DNA from: an uncultured Clostridium sp.
GTDB lineage: Bacteria > Bacillota > Clostridia > TANB77 > CAG-508
Assembly: GCA_900555085.1 (NCBI GenBank)
Contig: USJU01000044.1
Span: 1 to 11,707 of the forward strand
Reading direction: 5' to 3'
Length of the DNA: 11,707 bases
Shown here: one piece after another, positions 1 through 6,540 of the stretch
Numbering within the stretch: the first letter of the stretch is position 1
Layout of the letters: each line of letters starts with the position of its first letter
Notes under the pieces: model-generated
Database searches by the model: none
The model's input: the letters and a program-made list of their open reading frames with translations, nothing else
What the model was told of the DNA's origin: nothing
Program-made: the position numbers and the translations under genes

Positions 1-1623
1 ATAAAATATTTTTTTATTATATTTTTCATTTAATTTATCTACTAGTTTTTTTCCTCTTTCTATGAGCTTTGCATCTATTTCTTCTACTTCGTTTTTAGTT
101 GTTGTACAATCTCCTAAAAGAGCAAAATATAAATTATCACTTCTATTTGCTAAGTAATATACTTCTAATTTATGAATTATTTCTTCTACCTTTTTTTCAC
201 TATCTATTATTGTTGGTACTACAACAAAGGTTGCCTCTTCTTCTGGTATTCCATCACTATAATCCATTTTTGGCAATATTTTTGGTTTTACAATTTTTCC
301 AAGTATATATTGTGTGCATTGCATAACAATTTCTGATACAGGTATAAATAGAAATATTGATAAAATTATTGCTATAAATAAATCTACTTTATAGTGATTT
401 TTCATTAATGCTAGTGTTATAATAAGGCTTATAGCACTTATTCCATATACATATATTTTAGCTTTTAAGCTTTTATTAATTTCATTGTTTTTATATCCTA
501 TTATTTTATATAAATTATTTTTTCCATCCGAAATTAGATAATATCCTATATGTGAATTTTTTGGATTGTTTCCTTTTTGCGATAATTCTAAAGCCTTTTG
601 AGCAATATATAACTCCGAAATTTTTGTTTTTTTAGAAATTTCTGAAATTACATTTCTATAATATTCTTTTGTTTCAAAATCCATTTTTTCGTATATCCCA
701 GCGGGGTCTTTTTTTAATATTTCTTCTACTCCATTTACATCTTCAAAAATTTCCAAGAAATTCATTCGTGCAAGTCTTTTTAAGGTTGTTATACTATTGG
801 CCATTGAGAGTTTTTTTAGTGCAATATCGTAATGTTCTTTTTTTATTACTTCAGATATTGTTGTTCCGCTTCTGTTTACTTGTTCTTCTAAAACATCAAA
901 AAAGTTTCTAGCTTTTCTTCCTGCTTTTTTTAACTTGTAAGATAAATATTCTATAAAAGGGTATTTTAACTCTCCATACCCTATCTTTGCTGTTTGAATT
1001 TTATTGTTTTGGCTACATATTAGCTCATTTTTGTTTTTATTTTCTACTAATCTTTCATATATATTTTCTGCTCTATATTTTTGAATTTGACTTGAATATA
1101 TTTTTTCACATACTCGTGCAATATTTTCTATTAAACCAATTTTAAGAAATATGTTTATATTCCATATTTCTTCCATACTTAAACTTTTCTTTTTTTGATA
1201 AGCTTGTAATATATAATTCAAATTATAATTATCCACATTGTTTTCTGTAAAAGCTAAAATTTCGTAAGCCAACACATATATACGTGCATAGCCATTGTAA
1301 ATTCCATTTGAAATTCCAACTAAATTTTTATATTTATTTAAACTAAGCTCTTTTTGAACACTTTTTACATTTTCTTCTATAATATAATAATTATCTAAAA
1401 GCCATTCTCCAGCAGGATGTATGTTTATTTTTAACTTAACATGTTCATTTAGCAAATTATATACTCTTGTAATAAATTCAAAATTTTTAAGCATATCGTT
1501 AATTGGATATGTTTGTATATCTGAATTTTTTGTAACAGAATTATCAGATGCAAACTTTTCAATGTATTCTTCTAATTTTTGTTTATCAAGAGCAATTCCA
1601 TTAATATTTAAAATACCAAACAT
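1..1623 (-). CDS. Cyclic beta-1,2-glucan synthase family protein, N-terminal 541 residues (partial)
   Basis: The frame is open from an ATG at 1623 to the window edge with no stop; the gene continues beyond position 1. Family members are giant membrane proteins that build cyclic beta-1,2-glucans from UDP-glucose (GT84 transferase, GH189 cyclising and GH94 phosphorylase domains, typically over 2,500 residues). Visible blocks match the family: GEWLLDNYYIIEENV near residue 72, ANSITTLKRLARMNFLEIFE near 275, KKDPAGIYEKMDFETKEYYR near 304, two hydrophobic segments at about 389-407 and 413-441, then the start of the GT84 domain with VVVPTI (467-472), YYLANRSDNLYFALLGD (489-505) and a following DCTTTKNE stretch. 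The first ~380 residues look cytosolic. AGGGAGTGA lies about 10 bases upstream of the ATG. The gene follows the trx/FTR-like pair after 73 bases and may be co-transcribed with it. The family is best known from Rhizobium, Agrobacterium and Brucella; clostridial relatives exist. Family assignment is firm; product chemistry is inferred because the catalytic parts lie mostly outside. Confidence 0.88.
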   Translation of the reverse strand, partial: MFGILNINGIALDKQKLEEYIEKFASDNSVTKNSDIQTYPINDMLKNFEFITRVYNLLNEHVKLKINIHPAGEWLLDNYYIIEENVKSVQKELSLNKYKNLVGISNGIYNGYARIYVLAYEILAFTENNVDNYNLNYILQAYQKKKSLSMEEIWNINIFLKIGLIENIARVCEKIYSSQIQKYRAENIYERLVENKNKNELICSQNNKIQTAKIGYGELKYPFIEYLSYKLKKAGRKARNFFDVLEEQVNRSGTTISEVIKKEHYDIALKKLSMANSITTLKRLARMNFLEIFEDVNGVEEILKKDPAGIYEKMDFETKEYYRNVISEISKKTKISELYIAQKALELSQKGNNPKNSHIGYYLISDGKNNLYKIIGYKNNEINKSLKAKIYVYGISAISLIITLALMKNHYKVDLFIAIILSIFLFIPVSEIVMQCTQYILGKIVKPKILPKMDYSDGIPEEEATFVVVPTIIDSEKKVEEIIHKLEVYYLANRSDNLYFALLGDCTTTKNEVEEIDAKLIERGKKLVDKLNEKYNKKIFY

Positions 1624-1686
1624 TTAAAAAACTTCACTCCCTAAAATTTATGTATTTTAGGTTAGTTTTTCCATGTTTGGTATTTT
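1610..1686 (-). promoter_or_regulatory. Perfect 14-bp inverted repeat enclosing the glucan synthase ribosome binding site and start codon
   Basis: The bases at 1610-1623 (ending in the start codon) are the exact reverse complement of 1673-1686. In the mRNA, AAAATACCAAACAT would pair with ATGTTTGGTATTTT, closing a 49-base loop. Inside the loop a second 8-bp hairpin (1640-1647 with 1654-1661) pairs with part of the AGGGAG ribosome binding site. This could block translation until opened. The alternative is that the repeats flank a very small invertible segment. The pairing is seen directly; function is inference. Confidence 0.5.
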
Positions 1687-1696
1687 TTATACTTAA

Positions 1697-1882
1697 TTAT
1701 CTTTTTTGTATTTTTACAAATAAATTACATTTGCATATTTTCTTATTTATAAAGTCATCACAAGGACAAAGTGTTGTTTCATTCATTTCTAATCTACAAG
1801 GGCAATGCCCATCTTTTTTATAAATTCCATTTAGTATTTTTTCTGTATATTCTCTATCAGGATTATATATATAGCCTTTCAT
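1697..1882 (-). CDS. Miniature ferredoxin-thioredoxin reductase catalytic-subunit-like protein
   Basis: A 61-residue protein with three Cys-X-Cys motifs: CPC at 27-29, CPC at 39-41 and CKC at 50-52. This is the signature of the catalytic subunit of ferredoxin-thioredoxin reductase, where four cysteines hold a [4Fe-4S] cluster and the other two form the redox-active disulfide. By alignment the ligands would be C27, C39, C41 and C50, and the disulfide C29-C52. The C41-C50 spacing matches the plant/cyanobacterial enzyme, but the first two motifs are only 9 residues apart rather than about 16, and the N-terminal region is much shorter. AGGAG lies 8 bases before the ATG. It follows trxA by 12 bases, so the likely partner is that thioredoxin: electrons from ferredoxin would pass through the cluster to reduce it. 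The family call is good; activity of such a short form is inferred. Confidence 0.75.
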   Translation of the reverse strand: MKGYIYNPDREYTEKILNGIYKKDGHCPCRLEMNETTLCPCDDFINKKICKCNLFVKIQKR

Positions 1883-1894
1883 AATTTATACTCC

Positions 1895-2194
1895 TTATAT
1901 ATTTTGTATTTCTTGTTTCAATTCTTCTGCCGTTTTATAACCTTCTATTTCTTTTATCTTCTTTCCATTTTTATATATAAATATTGTTGGAACCGCTTCA
2001 ATTCCTTTATCTATTGCATAATCGCGGTTTTCATCTATATCTACTTTCAAAATATTATATTCATTTTCTAATTTTTCTAATTCTTTTGCTATCATTTGGC
2101 ATGGTCCGCACCAGGTTGCAAAAAAATCTACTATAACTAATTCATTACTTTCTATTTTGTTTTCACATTCTTGTGAATTTACACGTTCTATCAT
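1895..2194 (-). CDS. trxA: Thioredoxin
   Basis: A 99-residue single-domain thioredoxin, normal length for the family. The active site WCGPC has its redox cysteines at 29 and 32, the buried Asp is in VDFFATW (residue 23), and the cis-proline is in AVPTIF (P69). It reduces disulfides in cytosolic proteins. I place the start at the ATG at 2194, because AGGAG ends 9 bases before it; an in-frame TTG three codons upstream abuts the same AGGAG and so cannot use it. The gene just downstream encodes an FTR-like protein, which suggests reduction by ferredoxin rather than, or as well as, an NADPH flavoenzyme. A possible promoter is at 2259-2287. Confidence 0.95.
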   Translation of the reverse strand: MIERVNSQECENKIESNELVIVDFFATWCGPCQMIAKELEKLENEYNILKVDIDENRDYAIDKGIEAVPTIFIYKNGKKIKEIEGYKTAEELKQEIQNI

Positions 2195-2258
2195 TCTTAT
2201 CAACTCCTTTTTGTATTTTTTGCTTTTTAAAAATTTTTATTCATATCAATTAAATTGT

Positions 2259-2287
2259 AATATATCTTTTTATATTCTGGAAGACAA
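2259..2287 (-). promoter_or_regulatory. Possible promoter of trxA
   Basis: TTGTCT (2282-2287) and TATATT (2259-2264) are separated by 17 bases, about 65 bases before the trxA start and just after the terminator of the preceding gene. The match is moderate in a very AT-rich stretch. Confidence 0.4.
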
Positions 2288-2303
2288 TGGTCATCTGCCC
2301 TAC

Positions 2304-2347
2304 AAAAAAAGCACACAATTCCCTATAAATTTGAGAATTGCGTGCTT
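2304..2347 (-). terminator. Intrinsic terminator after the ThyX-like gene
   Basis: An 11-bp stem (2335-2345 with 2311-2321, one G-U pair on the transcript) with a 13-base loop is followed on the minus strand by seven T. It starts about 25 bases after the stop codon at 2370 and separates this gene from trxA. Confidence 0.88.
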
Positions 2348-2369
2348 ATTTGTTTGGTATATGATTTTT

Positions 2370-3518
2370 TTATACTAATCTTCTAAATGCTCCCTTTGGT
2401 CCCCAATCACATTTTTTAGGACATTTGTAATCCGGAAATGTGCATCTTGCACCTTTTGAATATGGTAATAAATATTCATATACTCTTTGATTTGTTTCTT
2501 TAGTATTTTCCAAGTATTTAATCATTGTTTCCATTGTTTGCATTGCAATCTCCAACTGTGCACAACCACATAAGCGCTCTTTACACTTAAGTACAAAATT
2601 TTCTACTGTTCCTCTTTCATTTACTCTTACCAACATTCCTTGTGGATATCTGTATGCCAAAGATTTAATATCTTTAAGCCATTCTTTCTCAAAGTCTGTT
2701 AATCTAATTATTGGTGGTACAAAAAATTTTGCATCCTCAATATTTGGTACTTTAATTTCGTATGAAATTGTACGATGTCTCTGTGCTTGTGCTACCTGTG
2801 CGAAAGTAGCTACATAATTACAACAGTAATTTTCTCCCCATTCTTCCTGACGTTCTACATTAGAAAAAAGGGAAAATGTACGGCTTTTACCATCTAGCAT
2901 TTTTTCTTGACAATACTTACTCATCATTGTAGAAAATTCTCCCAGTACAGGTTTCAAAAGTTTATTAAAATCTGTTCCTTCTGCCTTTTCTACAAAATCT
3001 TTTGCCCAATGAACAAGGTAATTCATCTGCCTTAAGCTAGTAGTGTAACACATTGTTGTTGCTGGAGTGAATACACTAATTAAGTATCTTGCATTTTCCA
3101 TTGCAAGTTTGTGAGCTTTTTTCTCATCCATTTCAGTGTATAATTTTAGAATTTCCTTTTCAAAAATTCCAATCCACTTTTCATACAAGGCTTTTTCTTC
3201 TTCTGAAGGTTCCATCTTCGTATATCTGGCTGATTTTTCAGAAGTATCATACTCCTTCTCATTATTTAAAATCATCGCCATAATTTTAGGTACACCTTCA
3301 AAAGCAAAATTGTATTTAACATGTCCAAATACACTGTGATGTCCACTTGTTTCTGTTCCATTTGCTCTTTTGTTGCTTTTTTCTTCTGGTTCTGAAAGCA
3401 AAGTTTCAACAGTATCTGGCATATAACAAATACCTGCCATTTTGCCTGAGAAAGTTCTTGCCTCATTAATTGGAAGCTCATACTCTGGTTTCGTTGATGC
3501 TAATACTTCATATTTCAT
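2370..3518 (-). CDS. Divergent ThyX-like (FAD-dependent thymidylate synthase family) protein, apparent tandem fold
   Basis: A 382-residue protein, against about 210-250 for ordinary ThyX, which methylates dUMP using FAD and methylenetetrahydrofolate. Both halves resemble ThyX. The first has GHHSVFGHVKYNFAFEG (59-75), an SARYTKM stretch (96-102) where ThyX has SQRY, and ENARYL...SLRQMNYLVHWA (141-172). At the place of the RHR motif it reads NEK. The second half carries QRHRTISYE (246-254), then PQGMLVRVNERGTVENF (292-308) and RLCGCAQLEI (315-324), like the ThyX segment ending LRxxxxAQxEI. The C-terminus adds a cysteine cluster (C359, C366, C370). One chain may thus supply complementary parts of an active site that ordinary ThyX builds between subunits. 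AGGAGG lies 8 bases before the ATG; the gene has its own promoter and terminator. Membership is fairly sure from the motifs; whether it makes dTMP is not. Confidence 0.72.
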   Translation of the reverse strand: MKYEVLASTKPEYELPINEARTFSGKMAGICYMPDTVETLLSEPEEKSNKRANGTETSGHHSVFGHVKYNFAFEGVPKIMAMILNNEKEYDTSEKSARYTKMEPSEEEKALYEKWIGIFEKEILKLYTEMDEKKAHKLAMENARYLISVFTPATTMCYTTSLRQMNYLVHWAKDFVEKAEGTDFNKLLKPVLGEFSTMMSKYCQEKMLDGKSRTFSLFSNVERQEEWGENYCCNYVATFAQVAQAQRHRTISYEIKVPNIEDAKFFVPPIIRLTDFEKEWLKDIKSLAYRYPQGMLVRVNERGTVENFVLKCKERLCGCAQLEIAMQTMETMIKYLENTKETNQRVYEYLLPYSKGARCTFPDYKCPKKCDWGPKGAFRRLV

Positions 3519-3558
3519 TTGTTATACCTCCTGTCTAATAGTTATTACTACAGTTGCT

Positions 3559-3613
3559 ACACAAATGCCATTTGCATTTTGTGTATTATATATCATTATA
3601 TGTCATTTTTCAA
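3559..3613 (-). promoter_or_regulatory. Promoter of the ThyX-like gene, with an inverted repeat at the start point
   Basis: TTGAAA (3608-3613) and a perfect TATAAT (3585-3590) are 17 bases apart, so transcription should begin near 3578, about 60 bases before the ATG. An imperfect dyad with 7-bp outer arms ACACAAA/TTTGTGT (3559-3584) covers that start point. It could be an operator or a hairpin at the 5' end of the mRNA. Confidence 0.7.
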
Positions 3614-3640
3614 CATTATTTTAAATTTTATATACATAGC

Positions 3641-3676
3641 AAAAAATACTAGAGTCTGATACACTCTAGTATTTTT
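3641..3676 (-). terminator. Intrinsic terminator of the lepB-holB-ricT-ferredoxin operon
   Basis: AAATACTAGAGT pairs with ACTCTAGTATTT around a 7-base loop (3656-3662). On the minus strand the stem is followed by six T. It begins about 20 bases after the ferredoxin stop codon. The hairpin is nearly symmetric and could also act on the plus strand. Confidence 0.9.
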
Positions 3677-3696
3677 ATTTTTTCTACCTAAAATAA

Positions 3697-3867
3697 TTAT
3701 TCCTCAATTGGTGCTTCAACAGGGCACACTCCTGCACATGTTCCGCATGATATGCATGCTGTTTTGTCTATTATGTATGTTTCTTCTCCTTCTGTTATAC
3801 ATGCTACTGGACATTCGTTTGCACATGCTCCACATTTTATACATTTTTCTGTTATTTTATATGCCAT
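3697..3867 (-). CDS. 2[4Fe-4S] ferredoxin, clostridial type
   Basis: A 56-residue protein, the size of classical clostridial ferredoxin, with two cluster motifs: CIKCGACANECP (C9, C12, C15, C19) and CISCGTCAGVCP (C38, C41, C44, C48). In each, three cysteines bind one [4Fe-4S] cluster and the fourth, before proline, binds the other. It is a small soluble low-potential electron carrier, acidic at the C-terminus (EAPIEE). GAAGGTG precedes the ATG by about 7 bases. It is the last gene of the operon, 33 bases after ricT, and is followed directly by the terminator. Being co-transcribed with ricT, whose product holds iron-sulfur clusters, is suggestive but not proof of a shared role. It could also serve general redox metabolism, including the FTR-like protein. 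Confidence 0.95.
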   Translation of the reverse strand: MAYKITEKCIKCGACANECPVACITEGEETYIIDKTACISCGTCAGVCPVEAPIEE

Positions 3868-3900
3868 TTTATTTCACCTTCTTTCAGTTTTTTCATATTT

Positions 3901-4800
3901 TTAATTTTCTTCTTTTGATAATTTTTCCATTTCTTCTAATTCTTTTAGGTTTTCTTTTTCTTCTTCGTTCATTTCTTCTTTTTCAATATTTTTTAGTATT
4001 TTTACGTCTGATGCTTTATATTTTTTAAAGTAATATCCATCTTCTTTGTCTTCAAATTTTACTCTTATCTTTTCTTTTAATGTTTCTATGCTATCTACTG
4101 TTCCTTCTCCATCTTCTGTTTTTACAATTGCTCCTATTTTGGGCATTCTTGCAAGTTTTTCTTCATATGCTTCTTGTTCATATCTTAAACAACACATAAG
4201 TCTTCCACAGTTTCCAGAAATTTTTGATGGATTCAAAGATAAGTTTTGTTCTTTTGCCATTTTTATTGATACCGCATCAAAATTATTTAAGAATGAACAA
4301 CAACAAAGTTCTCTACCACATACGCCGTTTCCTCCTATTCTGCGTACTTCGTCTCTTACTCCAATTTGTCTTAATTCTATTCTTGTTTTATATATTGCAG
4401 CTAAATCTTTTACAAGCTCTCTAAAATCTACTCTTCCATCTGATGTAAAATAAAATGTAATTTTACTATTGTCAAATTTATATTCAACATCTGTTAAGTT
4501 CATTTTTAGTTTATGTTTTTTTATTTTATTTTCTGCAACTTTAAATGCTTCTTTCTCTTTTCTCTTATTTTCTTCATAATGTTTTCTGTCTTTATAAGTT
4601 GCTTTTCTTATTACTTTTCTTAGTGGTGCAACTATTCTTTCTCCTGAAACTTGCTTATTTGCTATTGCAACTTCTGCATATTCTTCTCCTGTTGATGTAT
4701 CTACAATTGCATAATCTTTTAGTTTAAATTCTATATCTCCTGGATCAAAAAAATATATTTTTCCAGGCTTTTTAAATCTAATTCCAACTATTGTTTTCAA
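3901..4800 (-). CDS. ricT: RicT (YaaT), PSP1-domain regulatory protein
   Basis: A 299-residue PSP1-family protein. In Bacillus RicT forms, with RicA and RicF, an iron-sulfur complex that affects RNase Y-dependent mRNA processing, sporulation and biofilm formation. Diagnostic cysteine blocks are GVCGRELCCCSFL (C161, C166-168) and GNCGRLMCCLRYEQEAY (C198, C203, C204). Residues 1-60 form the usual N-terminal part (VGIRFKKPGKIYFFDPG), and the last 30 residues are a highly charged Glu/Lys tail, probably coiled coil. The start is TTG at 4800: GGGAGG lies 10 bases upstream and the protein begins where relatives do. The start overlaps the holB stop by four bases (TTGA), implying translational coupling. 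The holB-ricT neighbour pair is conserved in Firmicutes. Confidence 0.93.
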   Translation of the reverse strand: MKTIVGIRFKKPGKIYFFDPGDIEFKLKDYAIVDTSTGEEYAEVAIANKQVSGERIVAPLRKVIRKATYKDRKHYEENKRKEKEAFKVAENKIKKHKLKMNLTDVEYKFDNSKITFYFTSDGRVDFRELVKDLAAIYKTRIELRQIGVRDEVRRIGGNGVCGRELCCCSFLNNFDAVSIKMAKEQNLSLNPSKISGNCGRLMCCLRYEQEAYEEKLARMPKIGAIVKTEDGEGTVDSIETLKEKIRVKFEDKEDGYYFKKYKASDVKILKNIEKEEMNEEEKENLKELEEMEKLSKEEN

Positions 4801-5705
4801 CTATTTAATTCCTCCCAAATATTTATTAATAAATTGTCTATTGTCATGTCATAATTACTATTATATACAAGTCTTTTTTTTGTATCTTCTACAATTTCAA
4901 TTGCTTTTACATATTTACTTGCATTGTTATATTCTTCTTTTGCTTTTTTCAAAAAATAAATATTGAAGTATTCTAAAATTTCATTTATATTTTCTTTTCC
5001 TTTGTATATTTCTGTTGCATTATTTATTAAGTCTATTACACTTTCACAACTAAAATTGCTAAGTGTTGTTTCTATGTTATTATATAATTCTTGCTTTTCT
5101 TTTACTTTTAAGGCCTTACCTATGCTTCCTTCAAATATTTCTAACATAGTTTCACTAACATTTTGAAAGTCAAAATTTTTTTCTAAATATTGTTTTATTT
5201 CACTATTTTCTAGTGGATTAAATGTCAGCTTTAAACATCTTGATTTTATAGTGTTTATTAAATTGCTTTCATTTGATGTAATTAAAATTATTACTATATA
5301 CTCTGGTGGCTCTTCTAGTGTTTTTAATAAGCAATTTTGAGCCTCTACTGTCATGGTTTCTGCATCATCTATAATATATACTTTTTTATCAGATATAATT
5401 GGTTTTTCGTAAACTTTTTCAAGCATTTGCCTTATTTGATCTATTTTTATTTTTCCATCTGGTTTTATTATGTTAAAATCTGGATTATTGTCATTTTCAA
5501 GTTCTAAACAAGATTTGCATTCACCACATGGTGCATTATCTTTATTTAAACATAATATCATTTTAGCAAATTCTATTGCTATTTGTTTTTTGCCTATTCC
5601 ATATTGACCTGAAAATATATAACTATGAGCAATACTGTTTGTTCTAAAAGCTTTAATTAGCTCATTTTTTATTTTGTTATTTCCTATTATTTTTTCAAAA
5701 GACAT
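4797..5705 (-). CDS. holB: DNA polymerase III delta' subunit
   Basis: A 302-residue AAA+ clamp-loader protein that, with delta and tau/gamma, opens the sliding clamp onto DNA in the replisome. The N-terminus has HSYIFSGQYGIGKKQIA with a Walker-A-like GQYGIGKK (33-40). A zinc module of four cysteines follows (C52, C60, C63, C66). Then come VYIIDDAETMTVEAQNCLLK, the Walker B region, and LEEPPE and SRCLKLTF, the sensor 1 and SRC region. The C-terminal ~100 residues are helical and less conserved, as usual for the family. It starts 20 bases after the lepB stop, with AAGGTG upstream of the ATG, and overlaps ricT by four bases. Length and motifs are normal. Confidence 0.94.
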   Translation of the reverse strand: MSFEKIIGNNKIKNELIKAFRTNSIAHSYIFSGQYGIGKKQIAIEFAKMILCLNKDNAPCGECKSCLELENDNNPDFNIIKPDGKIKIDQIRQMLEKVYEKPIISDKKVYIIDDAETMTVEAQNCLLKTLEEPPEYIVIILITSNESNLINTIKSRCLKLTFNPLENSEIKQYLEKNFDFQNVSETMLEIFEGSIGKALKVKEKQELYNNIETTLSNFSCESVIDLINNATEIYKGKENINEILEYFNIYFLKKAKEEYNNASKYVKAIEIVEDTKKRLVYNSNYDMTIDNLLINIWEELNS

Positions 5706-5725
5706 TTATTATTTTCACCTTTATA

Positions 5726-6361
5726 TTAATCTACTTTTCCAAATAAATTTAATGGCCAAATTCTTAATTTTACTTTACCTTCTATTTTTTCTAATGGAAT
5801 ACAACCAAATCTTCTACAATCTGTGCTTTGTGGTCTATTATCGCCCATTGCAAATACACAATTTTCTGGAACTACAAAATCAGTGTATACTCCTCCTAGT
5901 GAGTCTGTAACAACACCTGGTTGTAAATAACTTTCCTCTAATTTAGAACCATTTATATAAACTCCACCATCTTTTATTTCTACATGTTCTCCTGGTAGAG
6001 CTATAACTCTTTTTATGTAGCTAATTTTACCTATTTCTAAAAAATTATATACAAATTTACTTATTCCTGTATAATTTTTTGTATATTTAGCTACTGGATT
6101 TTTACTGTCATATTCTTCTGCACTTGTATAAGATTCACTTGGAGCCTCGAATGTAATTATATCTCCTCTGTTTGGAAGCTTTTTCATGGTTCTTCCAACT
6201 CTACTTAAAATAAGTCTTTGATTTTCCTTTAAAGTCGGATACATAGATGGTTGCTTAACTATTGTTGGTGTTCCTAAAAAATATCTTACTAATAAAGCTA
6301 AAACAACTGCTACAACTATACAAAATATCCATTCTAAAATATCCTTTGTTTTTTCACTCAT
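5726..6361 (-). CDS. lepB: Signal peptidase I
   Basis: A 211-residue membrane serine protease that cuts signal peptides from exported proteins. One transmembrane helix near residues 9-30 anchors it, with the catalytic domain outside. The catalytic serine is in KQPSMYPTL (S39) and the general-base lysine in YIKRVIALPGE (K117). The C-terminal box GDNRPQSTDCRRFGCIP (about 173-189) is the conserved GDNR motif, with the usual second D-S-R-like stretch read as STDCRRFG. A ~35-residue insertion rich in Ser, Tyr and Lys lies between S39 and K117. AGGAG ends 8 bases before the ATG. It is the first gene of an operon with holB, ricT and a ferredoxin; a signal peptidase in that company is unusual, and I infer only shared housekeeping expression. 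Confidence 0.95.
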   Translation of the reverse strand: MSEKTKDILEWIFCIVVAVVLALLVRYFLGTPTIVKQPSMYPTLKENQRLILSRVGRTMKKLPNRGDIITFEAPSESYTSAEEYDSKNPVAKYTKNYTGISKFVYNFLEIGKISYIKRVIALPGEHVEIKDGGVYINGSKLEESYLQPGVVTDSLGGVYTDFVVPENCVFAMGDNRPQSTDCRRFGCIPLEKIEGKVKLRIWPLNLFGKVD

Positions 6362-6425
6362 TTTTATATCTCCTAAAAATTATATATTATTAATAATTTC
6401 ATTATTTTAACCATTAACGCAATTT

Positions 6426-6454
6426 ATTATATAACATAAATTTAATTTTGGCAA
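6426..6454 (-). promoter_or_regulatory. Promoter of the lepB operon
   Basis: TTGCCA (6449-6454) and a perfect TATAAT (6426-6431) are separated by 17 bases, about 65 bases upstream of the lepB start. A typical housekeeping sigma-factor promoter. Confidence 0.8.
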
Positions 6455-6486
6455 TTGTTATTTTGGTATAAATTCCATAAAAGAAT

Positions 6487-6528
6487 AGCCAGTTGAAATG
6501 AATCTTAAAAAATTCAATTCAGCTGACT
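6487..6528 (-). terminator. Probable terminator after the metal ATPase
   Basis: A 17-base inverted repeat (6512-6528 with 6487-6503, a few mismatches) with an 8-base loop lies 13 bases after the ATPase stop. On the minus strand it is followed by ATTCTTTT, a weak U tract, so termination may be partial. On the plus strand five T follow. Confidence 0.55.
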
Positions 6529-6540
6529 TTTTCTACAAAT

